Below are positions 38,346-50,200 of a stretch of DNA of 64,000 nucleotides, piece after piece. The notes under the pieces were generated by a model, which searched no databases, had not been told where the DNA came from, and was given only the letters and a program-made list of their open reading frames with translations. The stretch covers positions 806,001-870,000 of the forward strand of contig CP012821.1 in NCBI GenBank assembly GCA_001936135.1, written 5' to 3'. The stretch is from Saccharomycopsis fibuligera x Saccharomycopsis cf. fibuligera (Eukaryota; Ascomycota; Saccharomycetes; Ascoideales; Saccharomycopsidaceae). The translations under genes were made by a program, and so were the position numbers. Positions within the stretch are counted from its first letter, which is position 1. Each line of letters starts with the position of its first letter.

Positions 38346-41300
38346 CGCCGACGATGCTGCCGACAAACGTTTTGTTCTAGACAGCGGTGCTGGTATCAAT
38401 GTTGTCAACGACGGAGCATTGTTGCTGGACAAGAAGGTCTCGAACATCACTGTTCAAGGAATCAGCAGCACTACTAATTGTGTTATTGAAGGCACTGTTA
38501 GCATTGGAAACCTCAAGGTCGAAGATGCAAAGCTTATTGAACAGGCTCCGAGAAACTTGCTTAGCTGCCACAAGTTAACTGAGAAGGACTATGAAATCCA
38601 CTTAACCAAACACTGTGGATTGATCTCCAGAGGCAATCAAGTGATTCAAGTTCCCAAGCATGGAAAATTCTGGGTTGTTGACCCCGCCTCGGTTAAAACC
38701 GTTGTCAACTCTCCTGCTACGGATTTGGTTTTGCTTGGTGACACAGACGGTGCCAAAGACATTATGCAATGCCACATTGCAAACGGACATGCCAAGTTTA
38801 AGCAGTTGAAAGCTATCATCAAACACATGGGCTTCACTGACCAAGAGATCAAGAATGTGTTGAAGACTTGCGAGACCTGCAACTCTGTCGTTCAAAAACG
38901 CTCTGGCAACTCCCACAGCAAGCCAGAAGACTTTGATATTGGGGAGATGATTCAAGCGGATGTGGTTGGCCCACATAACAATATCTATGGCTTGATTGTT
39001 TCTGACAGACGCTCCAGCTTTGCTGTCGTCAGGGTTTTGCGCTACAAGTCGGAGATCAGCTCCAAGACTATTGAATGCTTACAGTATATGAGCAATGTCT
39101 TACAACACCAAGGCAAGAAGATTGTCAAGTTCCGTGCCGATAACGAGTTTGATACTGTTTTGCTCAAGAAGTTTCTTGCTGGAGACCACCAAGGTCAGGA
39201 CTACATTGAAGCCGAGTTCACTGCGCCTTACTCAAGCCACCAGAATGGCTCCTCTGAGCGTTTGAATCGCACAATCATCGAGAAAGTCAAACTTTTGATG
39301 ATCAGCTCCGGTATCTCAAAGGAATACTGGAATTTTTGCTTCAACCACGCTGTCTTTTTGCACAACTACTTGCCCAGAAACGGTGGTCCTTCGCCATACG
39401 AGGAATTTTCTGGCCGCTCAAAAGCCATGGGTACAACTGCGCCATTTGGCTGTCGCATCTTTGCGAAAAACTTTACTGCCGGGAACAAGATTATTGGAAA
39501 AGACCTCAAAGGTACTTTCTTGGGATTCCACAAAACTACAAGCATTGCCTTCATCCTTGAAGACAGTACATACCGAATCTTGAGAAGCTCTGCGTTCAAC
39601 TTTCTCCCTGATGTTTATCCGTTCAAGCAAGGTGAAAGGGAATCCTCTGTCACATACTCAGCTGGTGGCTCTGCTGGTTATCCAGGTTATTCAGGTTCCA
39701 GTGGTTCCCCTAGTTTACCTGTTGGTGAGGTCTCTATTCAAGGTCAAGACATGAACATTCAACAAGGTGCCGAAAGCAGGGACGAGGATGATGAGAGAAT
39801 TGTTGCAGAGTCGGATAACTCTATGGTGGAGCATAGTGACTCAGAAGACCAGCAAACAGTTGCTACAGTTCCACAAACTCTGGCTGCCGTCAAAAGAGCC
39901 GCTGCTTCTGACTCTGAACTGAGTGATGATCCTATTTCCATCATCAACCGGAAGCCAACCAAGAAGCTTATGCTTGAGTTTGCCCCAAACACAGTTACTC
40001 CTATCACTAAGCACCAGGCCGCTTACCAATCAATGGCCGAGAAGAATGTTAGCGCGGCTGATGCTAGAGAAGCTTTTGCTGACCATGGGAAGCAGTACTT
40101 GAACGACGTTGGCTCTATACCTATCAGATCTATTGAAGGCCCCAAAACAGTTGAGGCAGGCCCTTCCAGGTTGTTTCTCACAGACGGAGAACCAGACAGT
40201 GACATTAGTGGTTATCTCAGTGATGCGGAACATGCTTTTCTTGCTGTGGCCCGTACCAAGTATCTTATTCCAGAGAACTATCATCAGGTACTCAACTCAA
40301 GCGAGAAGGAGAGATGGATCGCTGCTATGGCCGAAGAGTTGTCTGCATTGGACAATCTCAATGTGTATGAGCTAGTCAAGGAGTCTCCAGGCATTCAATC
40401 TATTGCCTCCCGCTGGGTGTTTACTGTTAAAGATGATCCAAGTGGCGAGCGCTTCAAGGCGCGTTTGGTCTGCAAAGGGTTCAGTCAAGAGAAAGGTGTC
40501 AACTTCCTCAACTCGTGGGCTCCTGTAATGAGCTTTGACACTATGCGAATCACATTTGCGCTTGCTGCTTTGAACAACTATGTCGTATGCCAGATGGACA
40601 CCTCTACTGCTTTTCTCTACGGCGATATTGACTTCGATGTGTTTGTTAGACCACCTGCTGGTACGTCCACACCAAAAGGACATTTGTGGAAATTGAAGAA
40701 GGGATTGTACGGATTGAAACAGTCGCCAAAGATCTGGTACGATACAATCTCCAAGGTTCTTGTTGCTACCGGTTTGCAAGCTAGTGCTATAGACCCATGC
40801 TTGTTCAGAGGAAAGGATTGTCTTGTTGCTATTTATGTGGACGACTTGCTTATCTGTGGCAAGACCCACAAGATTGTTGATGACATCAAGGCTGCTCTCA
40901 ATCTGAAGTTCAAGATGAAAGACTTGGGATTTCCTGAAATCTTCTTGGGTGTCACGGTCGAACAGCTCGCTAATGGATCAATCAAGCTCAGCATGCTAAA
41001 CTTCATTGACAAGATTATGACGGAACACGGTGTCACAAAGCTCGGCAAAGTGGAAACTCCAATGGTGAAAGGCTTTGATCCTTATGATGAGCACTCACCA
41101 GAATTGTCAGATGCGGAGCAAACAAAGTTTCGCTCCATTGTTGGTACATTACTCTACGTTGCCAACTCAGTTAGAAGCGACATTTCTTTTGCTATCAGTC
41201 TTCTCAGTCAGTTTGTTGTCAAAGCAAGGGCCACACACTTGAAAGCTGCTTACAGGGTGTTTCACTACCTCATTGAAACCAAAGACAAAGGTCTTGTCTA

Positions 41301-41859
41301 CGGACCTGAAGCTGGTAATGTGGATATCAAGGACTTTCGGTACTTGGACAAGTCAAAAACCGACGGTCTCGTCACTGATTATCCGCCTGAACAAGAGTAC
41401 AAGATTACTGTCTTCAGCGACTCCGACTATGCTACCTCCAAGCTGGACAGAAAGCTGCAAAGTGGCCACTTGGTAATGATCAATAACCAAATTGTGTCAT
41501 GGTCTAGCAGAAAGCAGAGCTGTGTTGCTTTCAGCAGTGCGGAAGCAGAATACGTTGCCTTGAGCGATGCTGCCCGAACCGGTGTCTATGTTATGAACCT
41601 TCTCAATGAAATTGGCTTCCACTGCTCATACATCAACTGTGCCAGCGACAACCTTAGTGCACTTACCCTCAGTGCACACAAAGCTCTACACCAAAAGACC
41701 AAACACATTGCTGTGAGATTCCACTTCATCAGAACTTTGGTGGAACAGAAGGTCATCAAACTTAACTATGTTAACACCAAGGTTAACATGGCTGACATCC
41801 TCACTAAAGCCACCGACCGTACCACTTTCACCACTTTATGCTCCCTTATTTTCAATTGA
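38346..41859 (+). pseudogene. Protease, integrase, RT, RNase H of A3 (3' part)
   Basis: This is the remainder of the A3 polyprotein after B1. The frame is open from the insertion site and contains DSGAG protease, integrase zinc and DDE motifs, RT YVDD and RNase H through MADILTKAT, with the normal TGA stop. There is no stop or frameshift. It lacks its promoter and start: the adjacent B1 LTR points the other way. The first in-frame ATG lies beyond the protease active site. Confidence 0.9.
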
Positions 41860-42390
41860 TTGAACTTTATTTTCCTTTTCTTTGCTACCCAGATTTACTT
41901 TCTTTATTTTCCTTTATCCTATTCATGTTTGGGAGGGTGTGTTGAATTTCAAACATTCATTTTCCTTTGTCCCTTACCCTTTTCACTTTCCGATCCTTTA
42001 TCTTCTTCACTACTTTTATTTTTTCATCCATCGTCAGGGTAAATCCTTCACTCATGTGCATGGTATACCAATCTGACGCATGTGATTTGTTTACTTTTTC
42101 ATGTCGTCTAGATGCCCCGTCTAGGTCTCCGTCTAGACGCGGTGCCGATCCTTACTGCAGCATGAAAATTTTTTTTTTTTTCACGCCACTCTTATCACGC
42201 CACTCCGATTTCAGTTTTGCCACCTGTTTTTCCTACTTAACTCGGGGCTTTCCCGCTTCTTTTCTTTTATGTTTCTTTACCTTCCTTACTTCTTTACCGA
42301 ACTAAGCTTAACCAACTTTACTTTCTTTATCTACTCTAATAAACCTTATATTTTTTCTCTTCTACTTTACATCCTACTTTTTACAGGAAG

Positions 42391-42697
42391 GCTCCGTGTT
42401 AAGTAGGAAAAATAAGTGGCAAAACTGAAATCGGAGTGGCGTGATAAGAGTGGCGTGAAAAAGAAAAATTTTCACGCTGCAGTAAGGATCGGCACCGCGT
42501 CTAGACGGACACGTAGACGGGGCACCTAGACGGCATGAAAAAGTAAACAAATCACATGCGTCAGATTGGTATACCATGCACATGGGTGAAAGGTTTACCC
42601 TGACGATGGATGAAAAAATAAAAGGAGTGAAGAAGATAAAGGATCGGAAAGCGAGGAGGGTAAGGGACAAAGGAAAATGAATGTTTGAAATTCAACA
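42391..42697 (-). repeat. 3' LTR of A4, main part
   Basis: This is 307 bp of the A LTR on the minus strand, from GCTCCGTGTTAAG to TTCAACA. The missing 136-bp tip is at 31333..31468, on the other side of A3. Confidence 0.9.
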
Positions 42698-42777
42698 CAC
42701 CCTCCCAAACATGAATAGGATAAAGGAAAATAAAGAAAGTAAATCTGGGAAGCAAAGAAAAGGAAAATAAAGTTCAA

Positions 42778-45700
42778 TCAATTGAAAATAAGGGAGCATA
42801 AAGTGGTGAAAGTGGTACGGTCGGTGGCTTTAGTGAGGATATCAGCCATGTTAACCTTGGTGTTAACATAGTTAAGTTTGATGACCTTCTGTTCCACCAA
42901 AGTTCTGATGAAGTGGAATCTCACAGCAATGTGTTTGGTCTTTTGGTGTAGAGCTTTGTGTGCACTGAGAGTAAGCGCACTAAGGTTGTCGCTGGCACAG
43001 TTGATGTATGAGCAGTGGAAGCCAATTTCGTTGAGAAGGTTCATAACATAGACACCGGTTCGGGCAGCATCGCTCAAGGCAACGTATTCTGCTTCCGCAC
43101 TGCTGAAAGCAACACAGCTCTGCTTTCTGCTAGACCATGACACAATTTGGTTATTGATCATTACCAAGTGGCCACTTTGCAGCTTTCTGTCCAGCTTGGA
43201 GGTAGCATAGTCGGAGTCGCTGAAGACAGTAATCTTGTACTCTTGTTCAGGCGGATAATCAGTGACAAGACCGTCGGTTTTTGACTTGTCCAAGTACCGA
43301 AAGTCCTTGATATCCACATTACCAGCTTCAGGTCCGTAGACAAGACCTTTGTCTTTGGTTTCAATGAGGTAGTGAAACACCCTGTAAGCAGCTTTCAAGT
43401 GTGTAGCCCTTGCTTTGACAACAAACTGACTGAGAAGACTGATAGCAAAGGAAATGTCGCTTCTAACTGAGTTGGCAACGTAGAGCAATGTACCAACAAT
43501 GGAGCGAAACTTTGTTTGCTCCGCTTCTGACAATTCTGGTGAGTGCTCATCATAAGGATCAAAGCCTTTCACCATTGGAGTTTCCACTTTGCCGAGCTTT
43601 GTGACACCGTGTTCCGTCATAATCTTGTCAATGAAGTTTAGCATGCTGAGCTTGATTGATCCATTAGCGAGCTGTTCGACCGTGACACCCAAGAAGATTT
43701 CAGGAAATCCCAAGTCTTTCATCTTGAACTTCAGATTAAGAGCAGCCTTGATGTCATCAACAATCTTGTCGGTCTTGCCACAGATAAGCAAGTCGTCCAC
43801 ATAAATAGCAACAAGACAATCCTTCCCTCTGAACAAGCATGGGTCTATAGCACTGGCTTGCAAACCGGCGGCAACAAGAACCTTGGAGATTGTATCGTAC
43901 CAGATCTTTGGCGACTGTTTCAATCCGTACAATCCCTTCTTCAATTTCCACAAATGCCCTTTTGGTGTGGACGTACCAGCAGGTGGTCTAACAAACACAT
44001 CGAAGTCAATATCACCGTAGAGAAAAGCAGTAGAGGTGTCCATCTGGCACACGACATAGTTGTTCAAAGCAGCAAGCGCAAATGTGATTCGCATAGTGTC
44101 AAAGCTCATTACGGGAGCCCACGAGTTGAGGAAGTTGACACCTTTCTCTTGACTGAACCCTTTGCAGACCAAACGCGCCTTGAAGCGCTCGCCACTTGGA
44201 TCATCTTTAACAGTAAACACCCAGCGGGAGGCAATAGATTGAATGCCTGGAGACTCCTTGACTAGCTCATACACATTAAGATTGTCCAATGCAGACAACT
44301 CTTCGGCCATAGCAGCGATCCATCTCTCCTTCTCGGTTGAGTTGAGTACCTGATGATAGTTCTCTGGAATAAGATACTTGGTACGGGCCACAGCAAGAAA
44401 AGCATGTTCCGCATCACTGAGATAACCACTAATGTCACTGTCTGGCTCTCCGTCTGTGAGAAACAACCTGGAAGGGCCTGCCTCAACTGCTTTGGGGCCT
44501 TCAATAGACCTGATAGGTATAGAGCCAACGTCGTTCAAGTACTGCTTCCCATGGTCAGCAAAAGCTTCTCTAGCATCAGCCGCGCTAACATTCTTCTCGG
44601 CCATTGATTGGTAAGCGGCCTGGTGCTTAGTGATAGGAGTAACTGTGTTTGGGGCAAACTCAAGCATAAGCTTCTTGGTTGGCTTCCGGTTGATGATGGA
44701 AATAGGATCATCACTCAGTTCAGAGTCAGAAGCAGCGGGTCTTTTGACGGCAGCCAGAGTTTGTGGAACTGTAGCAACTGTTTGCTGGTCTTCTGAGTCA
44801 CTATGCTCCACCATAGAGTTGTCCGACTCTGCAACAATTCTCTCATCATCCTCTTCCCTGCTTTCGGCACCTTGTTGAATGTTCATGTCTTGGCCTTGAA
44901 TAGAGACCTCACCAACAGGTAAACTAGGGGAACCACTGGAACCTGAATAACCTGGATAACCAGCAGAGCCACCAGCTGAGTATGTGACAGAGGATTCCCT
45001 TTCACCTTGCTTGAACGGATAAACATCAGGGAGAAAGTTGAATGCAGAGCTTCTCAAGATTCGGTATGTACTGTCTTCAAGGATGAAGGCAATGCTTGTA
45101 GTTTTGTGGAATCCCAAGAAAGTACCTTTGAAGTCTTTTCCAATAATCTTGTTCCCGGCAGTAAAGTTTTTCGCAAAGATGCGACAGCCAAATGGCGCAG
45201 TTGTACCCATGGTTTTTGAGCGGCCAGAAAATTCCTCGTATGGCGAAGGACCACCGTTTCTGGGCAAGTAGTTGTGCAAGAAGACAGCGTGGTTGAAGCA
45301 AAAATTCCAGTATTCCTTTGAGATACCGGAGCTGATCATCAAAAGTTTCACTTTCTCGATGATTGTGCGATTCAAACGCTCAGAGGAGCCATTCTGGTGG
45401 CTTGAGTAAGGAGCAGTGAACTCGGCTTCAATGTAGTCCTGACCTTGGTGGTCTCCAGCAAGAAACTTCTTGAGCAAGACAGTATCAAATTCGTTATCGG
45501 CACGGAACTTGACAATCTTCTTGCCTTGGTGTTGTAAGACATTGCTCATATACTGTAAGCATTCAATAGTCTTGGAGCTGATCTCCGACTTGTAGCGCAA
45601 AACCCTGACGACAGCAAAGCTGGAGCGTCTGTCAGAAACAATCAAGCCATAGATATTGTTATGTGGGCCAACCACATCCGCTTGAATCATCTCCCCAATG

Positions 45701-46731
45701 TCAAAGTCTTCTGGCTTGCTGTGAGAGTTGCCAGAGCGTTTTTGAACGACAGAGTTGCAGGTCTCGCAAGTCTTCAACACATTCTTGATCTCTTGATCAG
45801 TGAAGCCCATGTGTTTGATGATAGCTTTCAACTGCTTAAACTTGGCATGTCCGTTTGCAATGTGGCATTGCATAATGTCTTTGGCACCGTCTGTGTCACC
45901 AAGCAAAACCAAATCCGTAGCAGGAGAGTTGACAACGGTTTTAACCGAAGCGGGGTCAACAACCCAAAATTTTCCATGCTTGGGAACTTGAATCACTTGA
46001 TTGCCTCTGGAGATCAATCCACAGTGTTTGGTTAAGTGGATTTCATAGTCCTTCTCAGTTAACTTGTGGCAGCTAAGCAAGTTTCTCGGAGCCTGTTCAA
46101 TAAGCTTTGCATCTTCGACCTTGAGGTTTCCAATGCTAACAGTGCCTTCAATAACACAATTAGTAGTGCTGCTGATTCCTTGAACAGTGACGTTCGAGAC
46201 CTTCTTGTCCAGCAACAATGCTCCATCGTTGACAACATTGATACCAGCACCGCTGTCTAGAACAAAACGTTTGTCGGCAGCATCGTCGGCGAGATAGACC
46301 TCTTCAACAAAGTGAGTCTCTTCGCCAGGCTCAGGCAGCTCAGTAGACGTGTCAATGACAATCTGACCGTCACCGTTGTTAATGACTTCAGCACCAAGTG
46401 GGACTTCAACGAGGTTGACAAGCTCCTTGCGTCCCTTGTGTGACTGGTTTCTGTTCTTGTTTTTGTAGCACTCGTTGCTGTAGTGGCCAAGCTTGCCGCA
46501 GTTGTAACACTTGATGAGGAAAACAGGTTTCTTTTTCAGTTTCGCATCAGCCAACTGAACCAACTCCTCGGTGGGTGGTAACTTTGGACGGGCGGAAGTG
46601 TCCATCTGGACCAAGTCTCTGGCAGCAAGATCATTGGAGGCTTCCATAGAATCATAAAACGAAGTGTTAAGCAACCCACGAGCATCGCGAAGCAAGTTCT
46701 GTTGTAGTTTGATAAACCTATCACTTGACAT
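42778..46731 (-). CDS. Chimeric ORF: B-LTR start fused to A4 Gag C-terminus and Pol (about 1317 aa)
   Basis: The reading frame begins at an ATG inside the 3' LTR of B2 (46731). After ten LTR-coded residues (MSSDRFIKLQ) it enters A4 in the correct frame. It contains the zinc knuckle (KCYNCGKLGHYSNEC), DSGAG protease, integrase zinc and DDE motifs, RT YVDD and RNase H to MADILTKAT, with a normal stop. Only the first about 180 residues of Gag are missing. The 3' LTR of B2 supplies a complete heat-shock promoter and TATA upstream, so this is a candidate for heat-inducible expression of A-family enzymes in trans. Whether the fusion is translated or processed is unknown. Confidence 0.7.
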   Translation of the reverse strand: MSSDRFIKLQQNLLRDARGLLNTSFYDSMEASNDLAARDLVQMDTSARPKLPPTEELVQLADAKLKKKPVFLIKCYNCGKLGHYSNECYKNKNRNQSHKGRKELVNLVEVPLGAEVINNGDGQIVIDTSTELPEPGEETHFVEEVYLADDAADKRFVLDSGAGINVVNDGALLLDKKVSNVTVQGISSTTNCVIEGTVSIGNLKVEDAKLIEQAPRNLLSCHKLTEKDYEIHLTKHCGLISRGNQVIQVPKHGKFWVVDPASVKTVVNSPATDLVLLGDTDGAKDIMQCHIANGHAKFKQLKAIIKHMGFTDQEIKNVLKTCETCNSVVQKRSGNSHSKPEDFDIGEMIQADVVGPHNNIYGLIVSDRRSSFAVVRVLRYKSEISSKTIECLQYMSNVLQHQGKKIVKFRADNEFDTVLLKKFLAGDHQGQDYIEAEFTAPYSSHQNGSSERLNRTIIEKVKLLMISSGISKEYWNFCFNHAVFLHNYLPRNGGPSPYEEFSGRSKTMGTTAPFGCRIFAKNFTAGNKIIGKDFKGTFLGFHKTTSIAFILEDSTYRILRSSAFNFLPDVYPFKQGERESSVTYSAGGSAGYPGYSGSSGSPSLPVGEVSIQGQDMNIQQGAESREEDDERIVAESDNSMVEHSDSEDQQTVATVPQTLAAVKRPAASDSELSDDPISIINRKPTKKLMLEFAPNTVTPITKHQAAYQSMAEKNVSAADAREAFADHGKQYLNDVGSIPIRSIEGPKAVEAGPSRLFLTDGEPDSDISGYLSDAEHAFLAVARTKYLIPENYHQVLNSTEKERWIAAMAEELSALDNLNVYELVKESPGIQSIASRWVFTVKDDPSGERFKARLVCKGFSQEKGVNFLNSWAPVMSFDTMRITFALAALNNYVVCQMDTSTAFLYGDIDFDVFVRPPAGTSTPKGHLWKLKKGLYGLKQSPKIWYDTISKVLVAAGLQASAIDPCLFRGKDCLVAIYVDDLLICGKTDKIVDDIKAALNLKFKMKDLGFPEIFLGVTVEQLANGSIKLSMLNFIDKIMTEHGVTKLGKVETPMVKGFDPYDEHSPELSEAEQTKFRSIVGTLLYVANSVRSDISFAISLLSQFVVKARATHLKAAYRVFHYLIETKDKGLVYGPEAGNVDIKDFRYLDKSKTDGLVTDYPPEQEYKITVFSDSDYATSKLDRKLQSGHLVMINNQIVSWSSRKQSCVAFSSAEAEYVALSDAARTGVYVMNLLNEIGFHCSYINCASDNLSALTLSAHKALHQKTKHIAVRFHFIRTLVEQKVIKLNYVNTKVNMADILTKATDRTTFTTLCSLIFN

Positions 46732-46893
46732 AACGTTATATCCTGAAAATGAATCACAAAACACTTGTTGTTATTAACTATATCCTATATATGAATAACA
46801 TCAATCAGTCACAAAGATGGAGGAGACGCCCCTTATTTATAGTCAGTCAGGGTGGCTGTGCCGGGACTGATGCATGACTAGTGTGGCCACATA

Positions 46894-47207
46894 GAATCTT
46901 CTAGAATATTCCGGAACTGCACGGATATGCACGGAAATGTATGGAACATCATGGAACTTCTTGGAACATCATGGAACTTCATGGAACACTATGGAACACT
47001 ATGGAACTTCATGGAACATTATGGAACTTCATGGAACATTATGGAACTTCATGGAAGATTCTAGAGCTTTCTCGTATATGTCTCGTATATTATGCAACCT
47101 TCTAGAATGTTCTCGAACAATCTCGTATTTTCTCGTATATCGTGGAACATTCTAGAACAGCATCGAATCCTCTGGAAACTCATGGAATATTCTAGAACTT
47201 TCTAGAA
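46894..47207 (-). promoter_or_regulatory. Heat-shock-element array, B2 3' LTR
   Basis: Five-unit blocks at 46894..46916 and 47185..47207, with the GAA-every-10-bp tract between. This copy has two GAACACTATG units where B1 has other variants. It is positioned to drive the chimeric A4 ORF. Confidence 0.85.
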
Positions 47208-50200
47208 GCAACTGGATCTATCTTTGAATTATTACTCACAACACTCTCTCTTAATTCAAAGTCTCGCATCCCACAATAACCACGTAGTAGTTGGAACTGG
47301 TCGGCCGGTATGGCTTTGGTAAAGATATCGGCAACCATGACTCCAGTTGATAAGTACTCTAATTGAATTCGGCCCTTGGCAATATGGTCCCTGATGAAAT
47401 TCAACCTGATGTCAATGTGCTTCGTTCTGTGATGGGAGCTAGGGTGTTTGGCTATTTCAATGCAGCTCTGGTTGTCGTCGTACATCTTGACAGACTCAAT
47501 TGCAATGCCAAACTCGTTGAACAACTGCCTTAGCCATAAGCCTTCTTTGGCACCCTCACACAATGCCATATACTCTGCTTCAGCAGTAGACAATGCAACC
47601 GTTGGCTGCTTCTTCGATCTCCAAGTTATTGCACCACCAGCATATTTGAACACAAAACCGGTGGTGGACTTCCTCGTAGCCTTGTCGTTTGCCCAGTCTG
47701 CATCACAGTAGCCCTGTAAGCGAGTTGTCTGGTTGTGGCTTTGATAAAATAAACCAACATCTGCTGTGCCTTTCAAATATCTTAGTACTCGTTTCGCAGC
47801 ACGAAGGTGGACCTCCTTGGGCTCTTTGAGGTATCTCGACAATACACCAACAACGTAGCTTATGTCTGCTCTGACCGTATTAGCAGCAAACAAGAGCTTT
47901 CCAATAATGGATCTGTACCTAGTAGCATCACAGTCTTTACTGCCTGTGTCCGCGCTCGTCAAGTCCTGTCCGACAACTGCTGGTGTGGGTTCACTGTGAC
48001 AGTCTTGCATTCCAAACTCGCTAAGCAACGACTGAATGTAGTCTCGAAGACTCAACTTGATCCCACTCTCTGTCTGCTCAATGTTCATACCTAGGAACTT
48101 CTTTGTAGCACCCAAGTCTTTCATTTTAAACTCATTCATTAGCTCTGTTTTCACAATGTCTATTGCTTCCTTGGTGCTACCAGCAATAAGCAAATCATCC
48201 ACATATAGCGCAACCATCACAAAGGACTTTTCACTTTTGCGAGTGTATAGGCAATACTCAGCTTGATTCCGTCTGAAGCCTAGCTTTGCCAAGACGCCGT
48301 TGATCTTGTCATTCCACACAAGAGGAGCCTGTTTCAAACCATACAAGCTCTTCTTCAATCTGAGCACTTTATCTTCATTGCCCTTTGCAACATAGCCTTC
48401 TGGTTGTGTCATGTATAATTCTTCCTCAAGCTCACCATTCAAGAACGCAGTCTTCACATCCATCTGATGAACCTGTAATCCTTTCAGAGCAGCGACAGCC
48501 AACATAATTCGGATGGACTCGTAACGAACAACGGGAGCAAACGTTTCATTGTAGTCGATACCTTTCAATTGCGAGAACCCACGAGCAACTAATCTTGCCT
48601 TGTGTAAGCCACCATCCTTGATTGTGAACACCCACTTGCAGGTGATTGGCTTTCGCCCTTCCGGCAAAGTCACCAACTCATAGGTGCTATTGTCTTTGTG
48701 TGCTTCGATTTCTTTTTCACACGCTTCCTTCCACTGATCCCGTTCGTCGGTCTGCATTGCACTTTTGTAACTCATTGGCACATTCTCGGTGACTGCACTG
48801 CCAGCCATGTAACAAGTAGCAGCAAGGTTTGCTTCGTAGCCCAATAGCCTCTGCGAGTCACTCAGTTCTGATTCACTAGTATCTTCATCATCGTCGACCT
48901 CCTCAACAGTTGGTTCAATCTTTGGAGTGAGCAATGGAACCACGGCGCTTTCGCCAGTGGACCCATGCGGAACAAACGGGATAATGTCGCCGGTGGCAAC
49001 TTTTCTAACTTTTGTCTCTGGTTTAGGCAATTCCCTCTCTGAATCGGAACTGGAGGACGAGGCTTCATATTCATCGTGGACCTCTTCAAGAACGTCGAAC
49101 GGGTTTCTGGTTATTAAAGTCTTTGGAGCAACATGAGTTTTTGGTCTGGGTCTCTTCCGTTTCACTTGTACCGGCAGGAAGCCATCTTTGCCAGTATCCG
49201 AGGGGACATCATCGTCACTATTGTCAACGTGTACGTCAGTGTCGTCTTCAGCAGTGCTTTCATCTTCGCCAGTGCCAGCAGTATCAGCGGCTGTCACATC
49301 GGCTGGGATAAGGTCCTCATCCTGTACAGCAGTAACCGGTGAAATGCCTGGCGCAGCGACAGACCCGTAGGTGGTAGTAGACACATTGTCAGCCATAGGC
49401 GCAGGGGTAGCCCACTTGAAAAACGAATGTTGTTCATCAAACGTTACTTGTGCCGAGACAACTATCTGCCCGGCATCAGAATCATACATCCTGTATGCTT
49501 TGTGATCTCTGTCGTAGCCCATCATGGCACACTTCTTCGAAGTTGCACTTAGCTTGCCATGTCTCAATGCAGCTGGCACAACACAATATCCAATGCATCC
49601 AAAGGTTCTCAAATGATCAAGCAGTGGTTCCATGTCGTACCACTTGGTGAACGGTATATCATTGCCAAGCACTCTTGTTGGGCTGCGATTGATCAAGTAC
49701 GCAGCAGTTGCAACAGCTTCGGGCCAGAACTGAACCGGCGCAGCAGAGTGCAACATGAGAGTTCGCGCCTTCTCCTGAATGGTGCGATGCATCCTCTCAG
49801 CAACACCATTCTGATAGGAATGATGCGGGACAGTTAGCTCATGGCGAATTCCACGCTCCTTCATGAACGCGTGCAACTTGTTGTTCACAAACTCCCCGCC
49901 GTTATCAGTTCTGATAGCTCCACACACGTAGTTTCTGCCTTGACTCTTGAAATTGGTCTCACTGTATTTCACAAAATCAATAATCGCATCAGTGCAGTCA
50001 GATTTCCTTTTCAAGCACTTGATATGGGTGAAACGAGTATAGGCATCAACGATTGTAAGAAAGTAGAGAGAGCCATCAACCGATCCATAGTTGAATGGCC
50101 CGCACACATCCATATGAAGTAGCTGCAATGGCTGTTGTGGCTTTGACCATCCATGCTTTGGTTTTCTTGTAACCGCCTTGCCTAATGCACACAGTTCACA

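Larger units (their letters stand above)
31469..42385 (+). mobile_element. Ty1/copia element A3, split by B1
   Basis: The LTRs are 31469..31914 and 41940..42385 (446 bp each). The target duplication GGAAG (31464..31468 and 42386..42390) is perfect and lies inside the minus-strand 3' LTR of A4, so A3 inserted after A4 was in place. The primer site is 31915..31928. The gag-pol frame is interrupted by B1 at 32948..38340. Removing B1 and one TATCT leaves an element of about 5.5 kb. Confidence 0.93.
38341..46296. repeat. Large near-contiguous inverted repeat (arms about 3.9-4.0 kb)
   Basis: The pol and 3' LTR of A3 (38341..42385, plus strand) face the 3' LTR and pol of A4 (42386..46296, minus strand) tail to tail. 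No unique spacer lies between the arms; the A4 arm only lacks its 136-bp LTR tip. Sequence identity is high by eye along both arms. Confidence 0.9.
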
